Shown: one piece after another, positions 38,845 through 47,124 of the stretch | Position numbering within the stretch: the first letter of the stretch is position 1 | Layout of the letters: every line of letters starts with the position of its first letter | Assembly: GCA_963777095.1 (NCBI GenBank) | Contig: CAVZOY010000001.1 | Coordinates: 862,868 to 926,867, forward strand | Direction: 5' to 3' | Source: CAVZOY01 sp963777095 | GTDB lineage: Bacteria > Actinomycetota > Actinomycetes > Mycobacteriales > Geodermatophilaceae | Length of the DNA: 64,000 nucleotides | The notes under the pieces: model-generated | Told to the model about the DNA's origin: nothing | Seen by the model: only the letters and a program-made list of their open reading frames with translations | The model's database searches: none | Program-made: the position numbers and the translations under genes

Positions 38845-38908
38845 CGGTTCTTGACAGAACCGTGACGCGCGCTACAGTTCCATCCTAACTGTAGCGCTTG
38901 CTACTGTT
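38845..38908 (+). promoter_or_regulatory. Promoter with TetR-type operator for the monooxygenase gene
   Basis: TTGACA (38851-38856), 16 bases, then TACAGT (38873-38878) form a plausible promoter for the gene at 38935. The -35 box sits in the palindrome CGGTTCT-TGAC-AGAACCG (38845-38862). The -10 box sits in the larger palindrome GCGCTACAGTT-N7-AACTGTAGCGC (38869-38897). A degenerate extra half-site GCTACTGTT follows at 38900-38908. Confidence 0.72.
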
Positions 38909-38934
38909 TAGTCATCCCCCGGACGAGGTGCCCG

Positions 38935-40143
38935 ATGACCGCTCCCCACTCGCCCGCCCGCCGCGGCCGCGTCGCCGTCCTCGGCGCCGGCCCGGCCGGC
39001 ATGGCCGCCGCCCTCGGCGCCCTCAAGGCCGGCCACGACGTCGTCGTCTACGAGCGGTACCGCGAGGCCCGACCGGCCGGCAACATCCTCAACCTGTGGC
39101 CGCCGCCACTGAAGGCGCTGCGCGCACTGGGTGTCGACACCGACGATCTCGGCGCACCTACGGATGCGGAGTTCCGCAACGTCCACGGCAAGGTGCGCGT
39201 CCGCGTCAAGCTGGACGAGGACGTCAAGAGGGCCTACGGCGGCGGATTCATCGGGCTGCTCCGCCCGGAGCTCTACGAACGCATGCTCGCCGCGATCCCC
39301 GCCGGAGTGATCCGGTTCAACCAGCAGGTGGACCGCATCGAGCAGGACGATCACGCCGTCACGCTCCACTTCGCCGACGGCACGTCAGCGGAGCACGACG
39401 TGCTGATCGGGGCCGATGGCATCGACTCGCTGGTGCGGCGCACGCTGTGGGGCGACGAGCCCAAGCGCGAGCACCGGCTGCACATCTTCGGCGGCTTCAC
39501 CTTCGCCGATGTCGCCGGCACGGCGCCGAACATGTGCGTCCTCACGCACAGCCGCACGACGCAGGGCAGCTGGACGTCGATCCGGCACAAGGGTCGCGAC
39601 GGTCACCAGTGGTGGGTGCTCACCGCCACCGACCCGGACGCGCCCGGGCCGGCCGACCTCAAGTCCGCCGCGACCGAGCTGGCCGCCGACTTCCCAGCAC
39701 CGCTCCCGGGCCTGATCGCCGCCACCGACCCGGAGAGCGTGCAGCGCTGGGTGCTGCGCGACCGCACTCCGCTGAAGCAGTGGTCGAAGGGACGGATCAC
39801 GCTGTGCGGCGACGCCGCGCACGCGACCTCGCCGTACGCGGCGTACGGCGCCGGCATGTCGATCGAAGACGGCTACTTCTTCGGCCGCGCTCTGCGCGGT
39901 GTCGACCTGACCGACCTCGCGGCGGTGCAGCTGGCACTGCAGACGTACGAGGACCCGCGCAAACCGCACACCGCCAAGCAGGTCAACATGGCGCGGATGC
40001 TCGGCAGGATCTTCCACCACGCACCGGCCCCACTGCGGCCGGTCCGCGACTTCGTCTTCGACCACACGCCGTTCCTGCAGAAGATGGCGGGCGACTCCAA
40101 CCCCCGCGAGATCAACAAGCAGCTCGCGCTGATCGAGGACTGA
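38935..40143 (+). CDS. FAD-dependent aromatic monooxygenase (PHBH/UbiH fold)
   Basis: This 402-residue group A flavoprotein hydroxylase binds FAD through LGAGPAGMAAALGAL (residues 15-29), the DG motif VLIGADGIDSLVR near 155-167 and LCGDAAHATSPYAAYGAGMS near 289-308. It would hydroxylate an aromatic ring with NAD(P)H and O2. The ATG at 38935 follows a promoter/operator paired with the divergent TetR gene. The next gene, an antibiotic-biosynthesis-type monooxygenase, starts 3 bases after its stop, so the two form an operon. Substrate is unknown. Confidence 0.9.
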   Translation: MTAPHSPARRGRVAVLGAGPAGMAAALGALKAGHDVVVYERYREARPAGNILNLWPPPLKALRALGVDTDDLGAPTDAEFRNVHGKVRVRVKLDEDVKRAYGGGFIGLLRPELYERMLAAIPAGVIRFNQQVDRIEQDDHAVTLHFADGTSAEHDVLIGADGIDSLVRRTLWGDEPKREHRLHIFGGFTFADVAGTAPNMCVLTHSRTTQGSWTSIRHKGRDGHQWWVLTATDPDAPGPADLKSAATELAADFPAPLPGLIAATDPESVQRWVLRDRTPLKQWSKGRITLCGDAAHATSPYAAYGAGMSIEDGYFFGRALRGVDLTDLAAVQLALQTYEDPRKPHTAKQVNMARMLGRIFHHAPAPLRPVRDFVFDHTPFLQKMAGDSNPREINKQLALIED

Positions 40144-40146
40144 CCC

Positions 40147-40440
40147 GTGCTGATCGTTCTCGGAGGCGCCACGGCCGCGCCGGGCCACCGCGACGAGCTC
40201 GTCGCGGCCGCCCGGGCGGTCGCCGCCGCCACGCGCGCCGACCGCGGCTGCCTGGCCTATTCGTTCGCCGCGGACGTGGAGGACCCGGACCGGATCCTCA
40301 GCATCGAGATCTGGGCGGACCAGGCCGCGCTCGACGAGCACATGAGGCACGAGCACACCCAGGAGTTCCTCCGGACGGCGCCCGGCCTCGTCGCCGGGGA
40401 CCCGGTCATGTCGTTCCACGAGGTGGCGGCGACCGCCTGA
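40147..40440 (+). CDS. Antibiotic biosynthesis monooxygenase (ABM) domain protein
   Basis: This 97-residue ferredoxin-like ABM/quinol monooxygenase domain starts LIVLGGATAAPGHRDELVAA, followed by RGCLAYSFAADVEDPDRI and a conserved H-x-x-H-T pattern (HMRHEHTQEF). Cofactor-free members oxidise hydroquinones or anthrone-like rings. Starts with GTG 40147, 3 bases after the preceding flavoprotein gene, and probably acts on its product. It is convergent with the LysR gene. Confidence 0.85.
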   Translation: MLIVLGGATAAPGHRDELVAAARAVAAATRADRGCLAYSFAADVEDPDRILSIEIWADQAALDEHMRHEHTQEFLRTAPGLVAGDPVMSFHEVAATA

Positions 40441-40461
40441 TCCCGGCCGGGCGCGCCAGTG

Positions 40462-41427
40462 TCAGGGCCGCGGCGCTTCCGTATCGACGCTGCTTATGAC
40501 GGCTCCGGTGCCACCGACGGCCAGTTCGGTCGCGCGCACGACGACGTCGCGCAGGTAGGCGTGCTCGGGGTCGTCGTCGAAGGCCGGGTGCCACCACATG
40601 GCCTCGACCAGCTGACCGACCTCGACCGGAGGCGACAGTGCCCGGATCCCCAGATTCAGCGGCAGGAGCTCCACCAGCCGGCGCTGCAGCAGCGCGATGC
40701 GCCGGCTGCCGGCGACCAACCCGGGAACGGTCAGGAAGTTCTCGGTGACGACCTGCACGTCCAGCTCGATCCCGCGCATCCGCATCTGACGCGCGGCGGG
40801 CGTCGCGGCCGTCGGGCCGTGGAAGGTGACCACCCACGGCAGCGACTCCAGGTCCTCGACGGTCAACTCCTCCCCCACGGCCTCGTTGTCCGCCGCCACG
40901 ATGCAGACCCACTCGTCCCGGTAGAGGTCGCGGTGCGAGAGGTCCGTGACGAAGCCGTGCGGCAGGACGAGCAGGTCGGTGCTGAGCAGGACCTGCTCGG
41001 CGCGGTCCACCGCCGACGGCGAGTTGGCGATGAACCGCAGGCGCGCGTGCGGCGCCTCCTCGGCCAGGAGCGCGGCCAGCATGTCGCCGAGGACGGCGAC
41101 CCCGTAGTCGCTGATGAGGAGTGAGAACTCGCGCGTCGACGACGCCGGGTCGAAGTCGGTCTGCGCGGTGAACACGCGCTCGATGCCGGTGAGCGCCACC
41201 CGTGCCATGTCCCGTAGCTGCACCGCGAGAGGTGTCAGCCGGTACTCGTTGCCGACCCGCGTCAGGAGGTCGTCGCCGAAGTGTCGCCGCAGCCTCGCGA
41301 GGGATGCCGAGAGCGCCGGCTGGCTCAGGCCCATCTGCGCCGCAGCCTTGGTCACGCTGCGCTGCTGGAGCAGGGCGTCGAGGGACACCAGCAGGTTCAG
41401 ATCCAGGCTGGCGAGGTTCACGGGCAT
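40462..41427 (-). CDS. LysR family transcriptional regulator (NodD-like branch)
   Basis: About 321 residues from the ATG at 41427 (PVNLASLDLNLLVSLDALLQ), with the HTH at about 18-45 (SVTKAAAQMGLSQPALSASL). The substrate-binding domain at about 90-305 begins STREFSLLISDYGVAVL. The N-terminus and spacing resemble the NodD/NahR class, which activates aromatic catabolic operons. An upstream ATG at 41457 is in frame but would place the candidate operator inside the gene, so I prefer 41427. It is divergent from the ring-cleavage operon at 41507-49574 and is its likely regulator. Confidence 0.88.
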   Translation of the reverse strand: MPVNLASLDLNLLVSLDALLQQRSVTKAAAQMGLSQPALSASLARLRRHFGDDLLTRVGNEYRLTPLAVQLRDMARVALTGIERVFTAQTDFDPASSTREFSLLISDYGVAVLGDMLAALLAEEAPHARLRFIANSPSAVDRAEQVLLSTDLLVLPHGFVTDLSHRDLYRDEWVCIVAADNEAVGEELTVEDLESLPWVVTFHGPTAATPAARQMRMRGIELDVQVVTENFLTVPGLVAGSRRIALLQRRLVELLPLNLGIRALSPPVEVGQLVEAMWWHPAFDDDPEHAYLRDVVVRATELAVGGTGAVISSVDTEAPRP

Positions 41428-41454
41428 CACGCTATCGACCCGACTGATGCCCGT
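41420..41454. promoter_or_regulatory. Candidate LysR operator (inverted repeat with ATC-N9-GAT)
   Basis: ACGGGCATCA (41420-41429) is exactly complementary to TGATGCCCGT (41445-41454). Between and overlapping the arms lies ATC (41434-41436), nine bases, GAT (41446-41448), the NodD-box consensus. It sits between the divergent LysR and cyclase genes. Confidence 0.5.
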
Positions 41455-41506
41455 CATCAGACATCTCGTCTTCCCTCACCCCTGTGGGCCACCGCACTGT
41501 GGGCGC

Positions 41507-42505
41507 GTGCCGGGAACTCCAGAACCGCTCGATCGCAGCGACCCCGAGGGGGCCATCGCCGCGGCCGCGAAGCGCGTCTCCAACTGGGGCCGCTGGGGCG
41601 CCGACGACGTCCTGGGCACGCTCAACTTCCTCGACGAGGCGAAGCGACGCGAGGGCGCCGCGCTGGTCCACCGCGGCGTCTCGTTCTCCCTCTCGCAGCG
41701 CTTTGACGCCGACGGTCCGCAGAAGGGCTGGCGCCGCCGCACGAACCCGGTGCACACGATGCTCGACACCGGCACGGACGCCGAGCGCGGCGTGCAGGGC
41801 TTCCCGCACGGCATCGGCGGCGCCGACGACGTGATCTTCATGCCGCTGCAGGCCTCGACCCAGTGGGACGGCCTCGGCCACATCTTCGACCACGGCAACG
41901 CCTGGAACGGTCGGCGCGCAGGTGACGTGGTCACCGGGCTCGGCGACTCGGTCACCGGCATCGAGACCGTCGCCGACCGGTTCGCCGGCCGCGGCGTGCT
42001 GCTGGACGTCGGCCGGGCGATCGGCACCGACGGCGAGCTGCCGGACGGCTTCGCGATCACCGCGGAGCACCTCGACGCGACCATCGCCGCGCAGGGCGAG
42101 TCCTCGCGCGTCGGCCGAGGCGACCTGCTGCTGGTGCGCACCGGCCAGCTCACCCGCGCCCGCCGCGACATCGCCGAGGGCCGCGGCTGGGGCGACTACG
42201 CCGGCGGCGCGGCGCCGGGGCTCTCGTTCACCACGGCCGACTGGCTGCACGGCACGGAGATCGCCGGCATCGCCACCGACACCTGGGGCTTCGAGGTGCG
42301 ACCGAACGAGTTCGACATCGCCTTCCAGCCGCTGCACCAGGTCGCCATCCCGCACATCGGCCTCTTCCTGGGCGAGCTCTGGGACCTCGACGCCCTGGCC
42401 GCCGACTGCGCCGACGACGGCCGCTACGACTTCTGGCTCACCGCCGCCCCCCTGCCCGTGACCGGCGCCGTCGGCGCCCCGGTCAACCCCATCGCCGTCA
42501 AGTGA
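41507..42505 (+). CDS. Cyclase family protein (kynurenine-formamidase-like metal hydrolase)
   Basis: This 332-residue PF04199-type protein starts at GTG 41507 (PGTPEPLDRSDPEG). The family metal-site region reads QASTQWDGLGHIFDHG near 121-136, the GLGH form seen in the cyclase subgroup within aromatic operons, and EVRPNEFDIAFQPLHQVAIP provides later conserved residues. These hydrolases open lactone, amide or beta-diketone bonds using a divalent metal. It is the first gene of the rightward operon driven from the LysR intergenic region and is followed 15 bp later by a flavoprotein hydroxylase. Confidence 0.85.
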   Translation: MPGTPEPLDRSDPEGAIAAAAKRVSNWGRWGADDVLGTLNFLDEAKRREGAALVHRGVSFSLSQRFDADGPQKGWRRRTNPVHTMLDTGTDAERGVQGFPHGIGGADDVIFMPLQASTQWDGLGHIFDHGNAWNGRRAGDVVTGLGDSVTGIETVADRFAGRGVLLDVGRAIGTDGELPDGFAITAEHLDATIAAQGESSRVGRGDLLLVRTGQLTRARRDIAEGRGWGDYAGGAAPGLSFTTADWLHGTEIAGIATDTWGFEVRPNEFDIAFQPLHQVAIPHIGLFLGELWDLDALAADCADDGRYDFWLTAAPLPVTGAVGAPVNPIAVK

Positions 42506-42520
42506 CGAGGGAGTCCTGAG

Positions 42521-43651
42521 ATGCCCGCCGTGAACAGCGTCCTCGTGGTGGGGGCCGGCCTCGCCGGCGCCGGCACCGCCATCCACCTCGCGTCGCGCGG
42601 TCTCGCCGTCGACCTCCTGGAGATCAAGCCGGAGGTCGCGGCCCTGGGGTCCGGCATCACGCTGCAGGGCAACGCGCTGCGCGAGCTCAAGGCGCTCGGC
42701 GTCTGGGACCGGGTGCAGGCGGCGGGCTACGCCTTCGACACCACGGGGATCCGCGCCCCCGACCCGAACGGCACGGTCGTGGCCGAGATCGCCGACGCGA
42801 AGACCGGCGGACCGGACCTGCCCGCCGTCATGGGCATGCCGCGGCCCGAGCTGGCCACGATCCTGGTCGACCGCGCCACCGAGGTGGGCGTCAAGGTCCG
42901 CCTGGGCACCACGTTCACCGAGCTGGCGCAGGACGACGACGGCGTCGACGTCACGTTCGCCGACGGGTCGACCGGCCGCTACGACCTCGTCGTCGGGGCC
43001 GACGGCCTCCGCTCGTGGACGCGGCGCGCGCTCGGCATCAACCTGGAGACGACGTCGGTCGGGATGGGGATCTGGCGCGCCTTCGGCCCGCGGCCGGCCA
43101 GCGTCACCCGCACCGACCTGTACTACGGCGGACCGTCGTACATCGCCGGCTACTGCCCGACCGGTGAGAACTCCCTCTACGCCTACATCGTCGAGGACGC
43201 CCAGGACCGCAGTGCCCTCTCCCCCGACGAGCAGCTGGCCACGATGAAGCAGCTGTCGCAGGCCTATCACGGCCCGTGGGACGAGATCCGCGAGACGCTC
43301 ACCGACCCGTCCCGCGTCAACTACACGTGGTTCGAGACGCACGTCCTCGAGGCCCCCTGGAACCGTGGCCGGGTCGTCCTGATCGGCGACGCCGCGCACA
43401 CCTGCCCGCCGACCATCGCGCAGGGTGGCGCGATGGCGCTGGAGGACGCCGTCGTCCTCGCCGAGCTGCTGACCGAGCGCGACGCCCTCGACCAGGACCT
43501 GTGGGACGCGTTCATGGCGCGTCGCTTCGAGCGGGCCAAGACCGTCGTCGACGCCTCCAACCAGCTGGCCCAGTGGCAGCTGGAGCACGTCCAGGGCGAC
43601 ATCCCGGGCCTCATGCGCTCGATCGCCATGCTCACCAGCCAGCCCGCCTGA
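42521..43651 (+). CDS. FAD-dependent aromatic monooxygenase
   Basis: This 376-residue group A flavin hydroxylase has VLVVGAGLAGAGTAIHLA (residues 7-24), LVVGADGLRSWTRRALG (DG motif) and LIGDAAHTCPPTIAQGGAMA near 287-306. It resembles salicylate or hydroxybenzoate hydroxylases more than the protein at 38935. The downstream extradiol-type dioxygenase suggests that it adds a hydroxyl to make a catechol-like ring-cleavage substrate. ATG 42521 has GAGGGAG just upstream. Tight spacing places it firmly in the operon. Confidence 0.9.
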   Translation: MPAVNSVLVVGAGLAGAGTAIHLASRGLAVDLLEIKPEVAALGSGITLQGNALRELKALGVWDRVQAAGYAFDTTGIRAPDPNGTVVAEIADAKTGGPDLPAVMGMPRPELATILVDRATEVGVKVRLGTTFTELAQDDDGVDVTFADGSTGRYDLVVGADGLRSWTRRALGINLETTSVGMGIWRAFGPRPASVTRTDLYYGGPSYIAGYCPTGENSLYAYIVEDAQDRSALSPDEQLATMKQLSQAYHGPWDEIRETLTDPSRVNYTWFETHVLEAPWNRGRVVLIGDAAHTCPPTIAQGGAMALEDAVVLAELLTERDALDQDLWDAFMARRFERAKTVVDASNQLAQWQLEHVQGDIPGLMRSIAMLTSQPA

Positions 43652-43667
43652 ACCCGAGGACATCCCC

Positions 43668-44607
43668 GTGACACAGCGCCTGATCACCCACCTGCGGCAC
43701 GTCGACCTGGCGGTGCCGGACCTCCGCAAGCAGGAGGACTTCTTCACCGGCACCTGGGGCCTCAAGGCCGAGCACAGCGACTCCGGCCTGACGTTCCTCG
43801 CGGCCGAGGGCTCCCCGGAGCAGTACGTCGTCCGGCTGCGGGAGTCCGCCGACAAGCGCATCGACCTGATCTCCTTCGGGGCCGCGAGCGCCGCGGACGT
43901 CGACACCCTGGCGGCGCAGGTCGCCCGGGACGGCGTCCAGCTCGTCACCGAGCCCGGCACCCTGCAGACCCCCGGCGGCGGGCTACGGCTTCCGCTTCTT
44001 CGACAACGAGGGCCGCACCGTCGAGGTCAGCTCCGACGTCGGCGTCCGGCAGCACCGCAGGATCGAGGAGGGCGAGTCCATCCCGGTCCGGCTCTCCCAC
44101 GTGGTCATCAACTCCGCGGACCCCGAGGGCACCCGGGCGTTCTACGAGAAGCACCTGGCCTTCGCCCTCTCGGACACGCTGATGCACCCGCGCATGGGCG
44201 AGATGATGTGGTTCATGCGGATCAACGCCTGGCACCACAGCCTGGCGATCGCCCGCGGCCCGCACCCGTCGCTGCACCACGCCTCGTTCGAGCTGCGCGG
44301 GATCGACGAGTACATGCGCGGCACCGGCCGGCTGCTCCGCGCCGGCGTGGAGAAGATCTGGGGCCCCGGGCGGCACCTGGCCGGCAACAACACCTTCAGC
44401 TACTTCCTCGACCCGCACGGCAACACCGTCGAGTACACGACGGAGCTCGAGCTGATCGACGAGGACGCCTGGCACCCGCACATGTACGACTTCAGCAACC
44501 CCGAGGTCAGCGACCAGTGGGGCACCGCGAACGCCATGAACGAGTTCGTCGCCCAGCGCTCGTTCAACGACCCCGACAAGGGCCTGTTCGTCGCGCCTCC
44601 GGTCTGA
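43668..44607 (+). CDS. Two-domain VOC protein (type I extradiol dioxygenase-like), frameshifted near 43981
   Basis: About 312 residues if one G of GGG 43980-43982 is removed, which restores GYGFRFFDNEGRTVEVSSDV between the two VOC modules. The C-terminal module carries the Fe(II) ligand pattern His in LSHVVINSADP, His in SLHHASFELRG and Glu in HGNTVEYTTEL, as in type I extradiol dioxygenases. It would cleave a catechol-like ring next to the hydroxyls. The GTG at 43668 opens HLRHVDLAVPDL of module 1. It sits between a ring hydroxylase and an FAH-family hydrolase, consistent with meta-cleavage. Confidence 0.85.
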
Positions 44608-44620
44608 TGCGCCGCGCGTC

Positions 44621-45589
44621 ATGAGATTCGCCACCTGGGAGGCCGAGGACCGCGTGCAGGCCGGCGTCGTAGGGACCGCCGGCCTGCACGCACTCCCCGA
44701 GGGGACGACGGTGCTCGACCTCGTCCGCGCCGGGCTGCCCGCCGCGCTCGAGGCGGGTGCCGTGGCACTGGCCGGACCCGCCGTCCCGCTCGGCGCCGTC
44801 CGGCTGCTGCCCCCGCTGCAGGCCCCGACCGTGCGGGACTTCGTCGCTTTCGAGGAGCACGTCGAGGGCGTCCGCAAGGCCATCGACGGGCAGGCCGGTG
44901 TCGTGGCGGAGTGGTACGAGGCGCCGACCTTCTACTTCACCAACCCGTACGCGCTCATCGGGGCGCACGACGACGTCGCGGTGCCCCCGGGCTCGCAGCG
45001 GTTCGACTTCGAGCTCGAGGTGGCCGTGGTCGTCGGCCGGGACGGCGCCTCGCTCACCCCGGAGCAGGCCCGCGACGCGATCTTCGGGTACACGATCTTC
45101 AACGACTGGTCTGCCCGCGACCTGCAGGCCCGCGAGATGAAGGTCAACCTCGGCCCGGCCAAGGGCAAGGACTCGGCCAGCACGCTCGGCCCGTGGCTGG
45201 TGACCGCCGACGAACTCGAGCCGTACCGCGACGACGACGGCTTCCTCGCCCTCGACATGCGGGTGTCGGTCAACGACGGAGAGATCGGCCAGGACCTGCT
45301 CTCCAACATGGGCTGGCCGTTCGAGGAGCTGATCTCCTACGCCTCCCGCGGTACTCGGGTCATGGCCGGTGACGTGCTCGGCTCCGGCACCTGCGGCAAC
45401 GGCGGCTGCCTCGCCGAGCTGTGGGGACGACGCGGCGAGCTCAGCCCTCCACCGCTGCAACCCGGTGACGTCGTCGAGATGACCGTCGAGGGCATCGGCA
45501 CGATCCGCAACCGCGTCGTGGCGGGCGTCGAGCTGCCGCCGGTCGCTCCGGCGCGTCCCCGGCCGCGGGCGCGGAAGCGCACGACATGA
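44621..45589 (+). CDS. Fumarylacetoacetate hydrolase (FAH) family protein
   Basis: This 322-residue protein has the FAH catalytic core at about 95-310. The metal ligands are in the FDFELEVAVVVGRDG segment (Glu-x-Glu) and in YTIFNDWSARDLQ (Asp), with KDSASTLGPWLVT as a further family segment. The ending GDVVEMTVEGIGTIRN is standard. Members hydrolyse C-C bonds of acylpyruvates or hydrate and decarboxylate meta-cleavage products. Directly downstream of the dioxygenase, it probably handles the ring-opened product. The stop overlaps the start of the next SDR (ATGA). Confidence 0.9.
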   Translation: MRFATWEAEDRVQAGVVGTAGLHALPEGTTVLDLVRAGLPAALEAGAVALAGPAVPLGAVRLLPPLQAPTVRDFVAFEEHVEGVRKAIDGQAGVVAEWYEAPTFYFTNPYALIGAHDDVAVPPGSQRFDFELEVAVVVGRDGASLTPEQARDAIFGYTIFNDWSARDLQAREMKVNLGPAKGKDSASTLGPWLVTADELEPYRDDDGFLALDMRVSVNDGEIGQDLLSNMGWPFEELISYASRGTRVMAGDVLGSGTCGNGGCLAELWGRRGELSPPPLQPGDVVEMTVEGIGTIRNRVVAGVELPPVAPARPRPRARKRTT

Positions 45590-46327
45590 GCGGGCGGGTC
45601 ACCGGGAAGGTCGTCGTCGTCACGGGCGCCGGCCAGGGGCAAGGCGCTGCCGAGGCCCGCCTGCTTGCCGCGGAGGGCGCGACCGTCATAGCTCTCGACC
45701 TCGGGGAGGAGCCGACCGAGGACCTGCCCGGGGTCGAGTACCACCGCCTCGACGTCACGGACGCGGTGGCGTGGAAGGCATTGGCCGACGACCTGGGTCA
45801 TGTGCGACGGGCTGGTCGCGAACGCCGGTGTCACCTGGCGGGCGCGGCTGGGCGACCTCGACCCGGCCGACCTCGCCCGGGTCACCGAGGTCAACGTCAC
45901 CGGCACCCTGCTGGGCATCCAGGCGCTCACGCCGCTGATGAGGGACGGCGGATCCGTCGTCGTCGTCGGCTCGGTCGCCGCGCTGACCGGCCACTTCCCC
46001 GCCGCCTACACGGCCAGCAAGTGGGCGCTCCGCGGCCTGGCCAAGGTCGCCTGCCTCGAGCTCGGACCGCGCGGCATCCGGGTCAACACCGTGCACCCCG
46101 GCTACATCGAGACGCCGATGACCGCCTCGGCGGCGCCGGCCTTCCGCGACGCCAACGTCGCCGAGACGCCGCTCGGCCGCACCGGCACGGTCGACGAGAT
46201 CGCCCCGCTGGTGCTGTTCCTCGTCAGCGACGAGGCCTCCTTCATCTCCGGCGCGGAGATCCCCGTCGACGGGGGCATGACCGCCCACGGCGGGGTCAAG
46301 TCGATCAGCGACGCGATGCGCTCATGA
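45586..46327 (+). CDS. Short-chain dehydrogenase/reductase, frameshifted near 45803
   Basis: About 246 residues if one base in the TGTGCGAC around 45799-45806 is removed. Before the break are the cofactor motif TGAGQGQG and HRLDVTD. After it come GLVANAGVTWRARL, VVVGSVAALTG, the active-site YTASKWALRGLA and PVDGGMTAHGG. It is an NAD(P)-dependent alcohol dehydrogenase of the classical SDR type. It overlaps both neighbours by 4 bases (FAH upstream, second SDR downstream), so its expression is coupled. Confidence 0.85.
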
Positions 46328-47106
46328 CCGGCCGGCTCGACGGCAAGGTCGCGCTGATCACCGGCACGGCCGGTGGCCAGGGGCGTGCCGCAGCGCTGCT
46401 GTTCGCCGCCGAGGGCGCGACGGTGGTCGGCACCGACGTCAACGCCGACGGCGCCGAGGAGACGGTCCAGCTCGTGCGCGCGGCCGGCGGCGTCATGGAC
46501 AGCACGCACCCGCTCGACCTCGCCGACGAGGACGGCGTCCGGGCGTGGGTCGACGACGCCGCTGAGCGGCACGGCGGCATCGACGTCCTCTACAACAACG
46601 CCGGCGCCACCCGGTTCTCCCCGATCGCCGAGACGTCGTACGCCGACTGGGCGTTCGTCCTGCGCAACGAGCTGGACATCGTCTTCCTGGCGACCCGTGC
46701 CGCGTGGCCGCACCTCGTGGCTCGCGGCGGGGGCTCGGTGCTGCTCGTCGGGTCGACCGCCGGCATCACCGGCTCGATGACGAATGCCCGGATCGCGCAC
46801 ACCGCCACCAAGGGCGGCGTCGTGGCGATGACGAAGCAGCTCGCCGCCGAGGGCGCCGCGCACGGGATCCGGGCCAACTGCATCAGCCCGGGCATGATCC
46901 GCACCCCCGCCACCGAGGGCGACCTCCTGGCCCCCGACTCACCCATGCGCACGATCGCCCGGGCCATCCCGCTCGGCCGGATCGGCGCTCCGGAGGAGGT
47001 CGCCCGGTGCGCCCTCTTCCTGGCCTCCGACGAGGCCTCCTACGTCACCGGCGCCAACCTCGTGGTGGACGGCGGCTGGTCCGCCGTCCTGCCCGGCGCA
47101 GCCTGA
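46324..47106 (+). CDS. Short-chain dehydrogenase/reductase
   Basis: This 260-residue classical SDR has the cofactor motif TGTAGGQG near 14-21, LYNNAGATRFSP, catalytic Ser in LLVGSTAGITGS, an active-site segment AHTATKGGVVAMTK in which the usual Tyr-x-x-x-Lys reads His/Thr-rich, and VVDGGWSAVLPG at the end. The canonical Tyr appears to be replaced (ARIAHTATKGG), which is unusual and may alter catalysis. It overlaps the previous SDR by 4 bases. The pair may catalyse successive oxidations of pathway alcohols. Confidence 0.86.
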   Translation: MTGRLDGKVALITGTAGGQGRAAALLFAAEGATVVGTDVNADGAEETVQLVRAAGGVMDSTHPLDLADEDGVRAWVDDAAERHGGIDVLYNNAGATRFSPIAETSYADWAFVLRNELDIVFLATRAAWPHLVARGGGSVLLVGSTAGITGSMTNARIAHTATKGGVVAMTKQLAAEGAAHGIRANCISPGMIRTPATEGDLLAPDSPMRTIARAIPLGRIGAPEEVARCALFLASDEASYVTGANLVVDGGWSAVLPGAA

Positions 47107-47124
47107 GATCGAGAGGAACCGATC

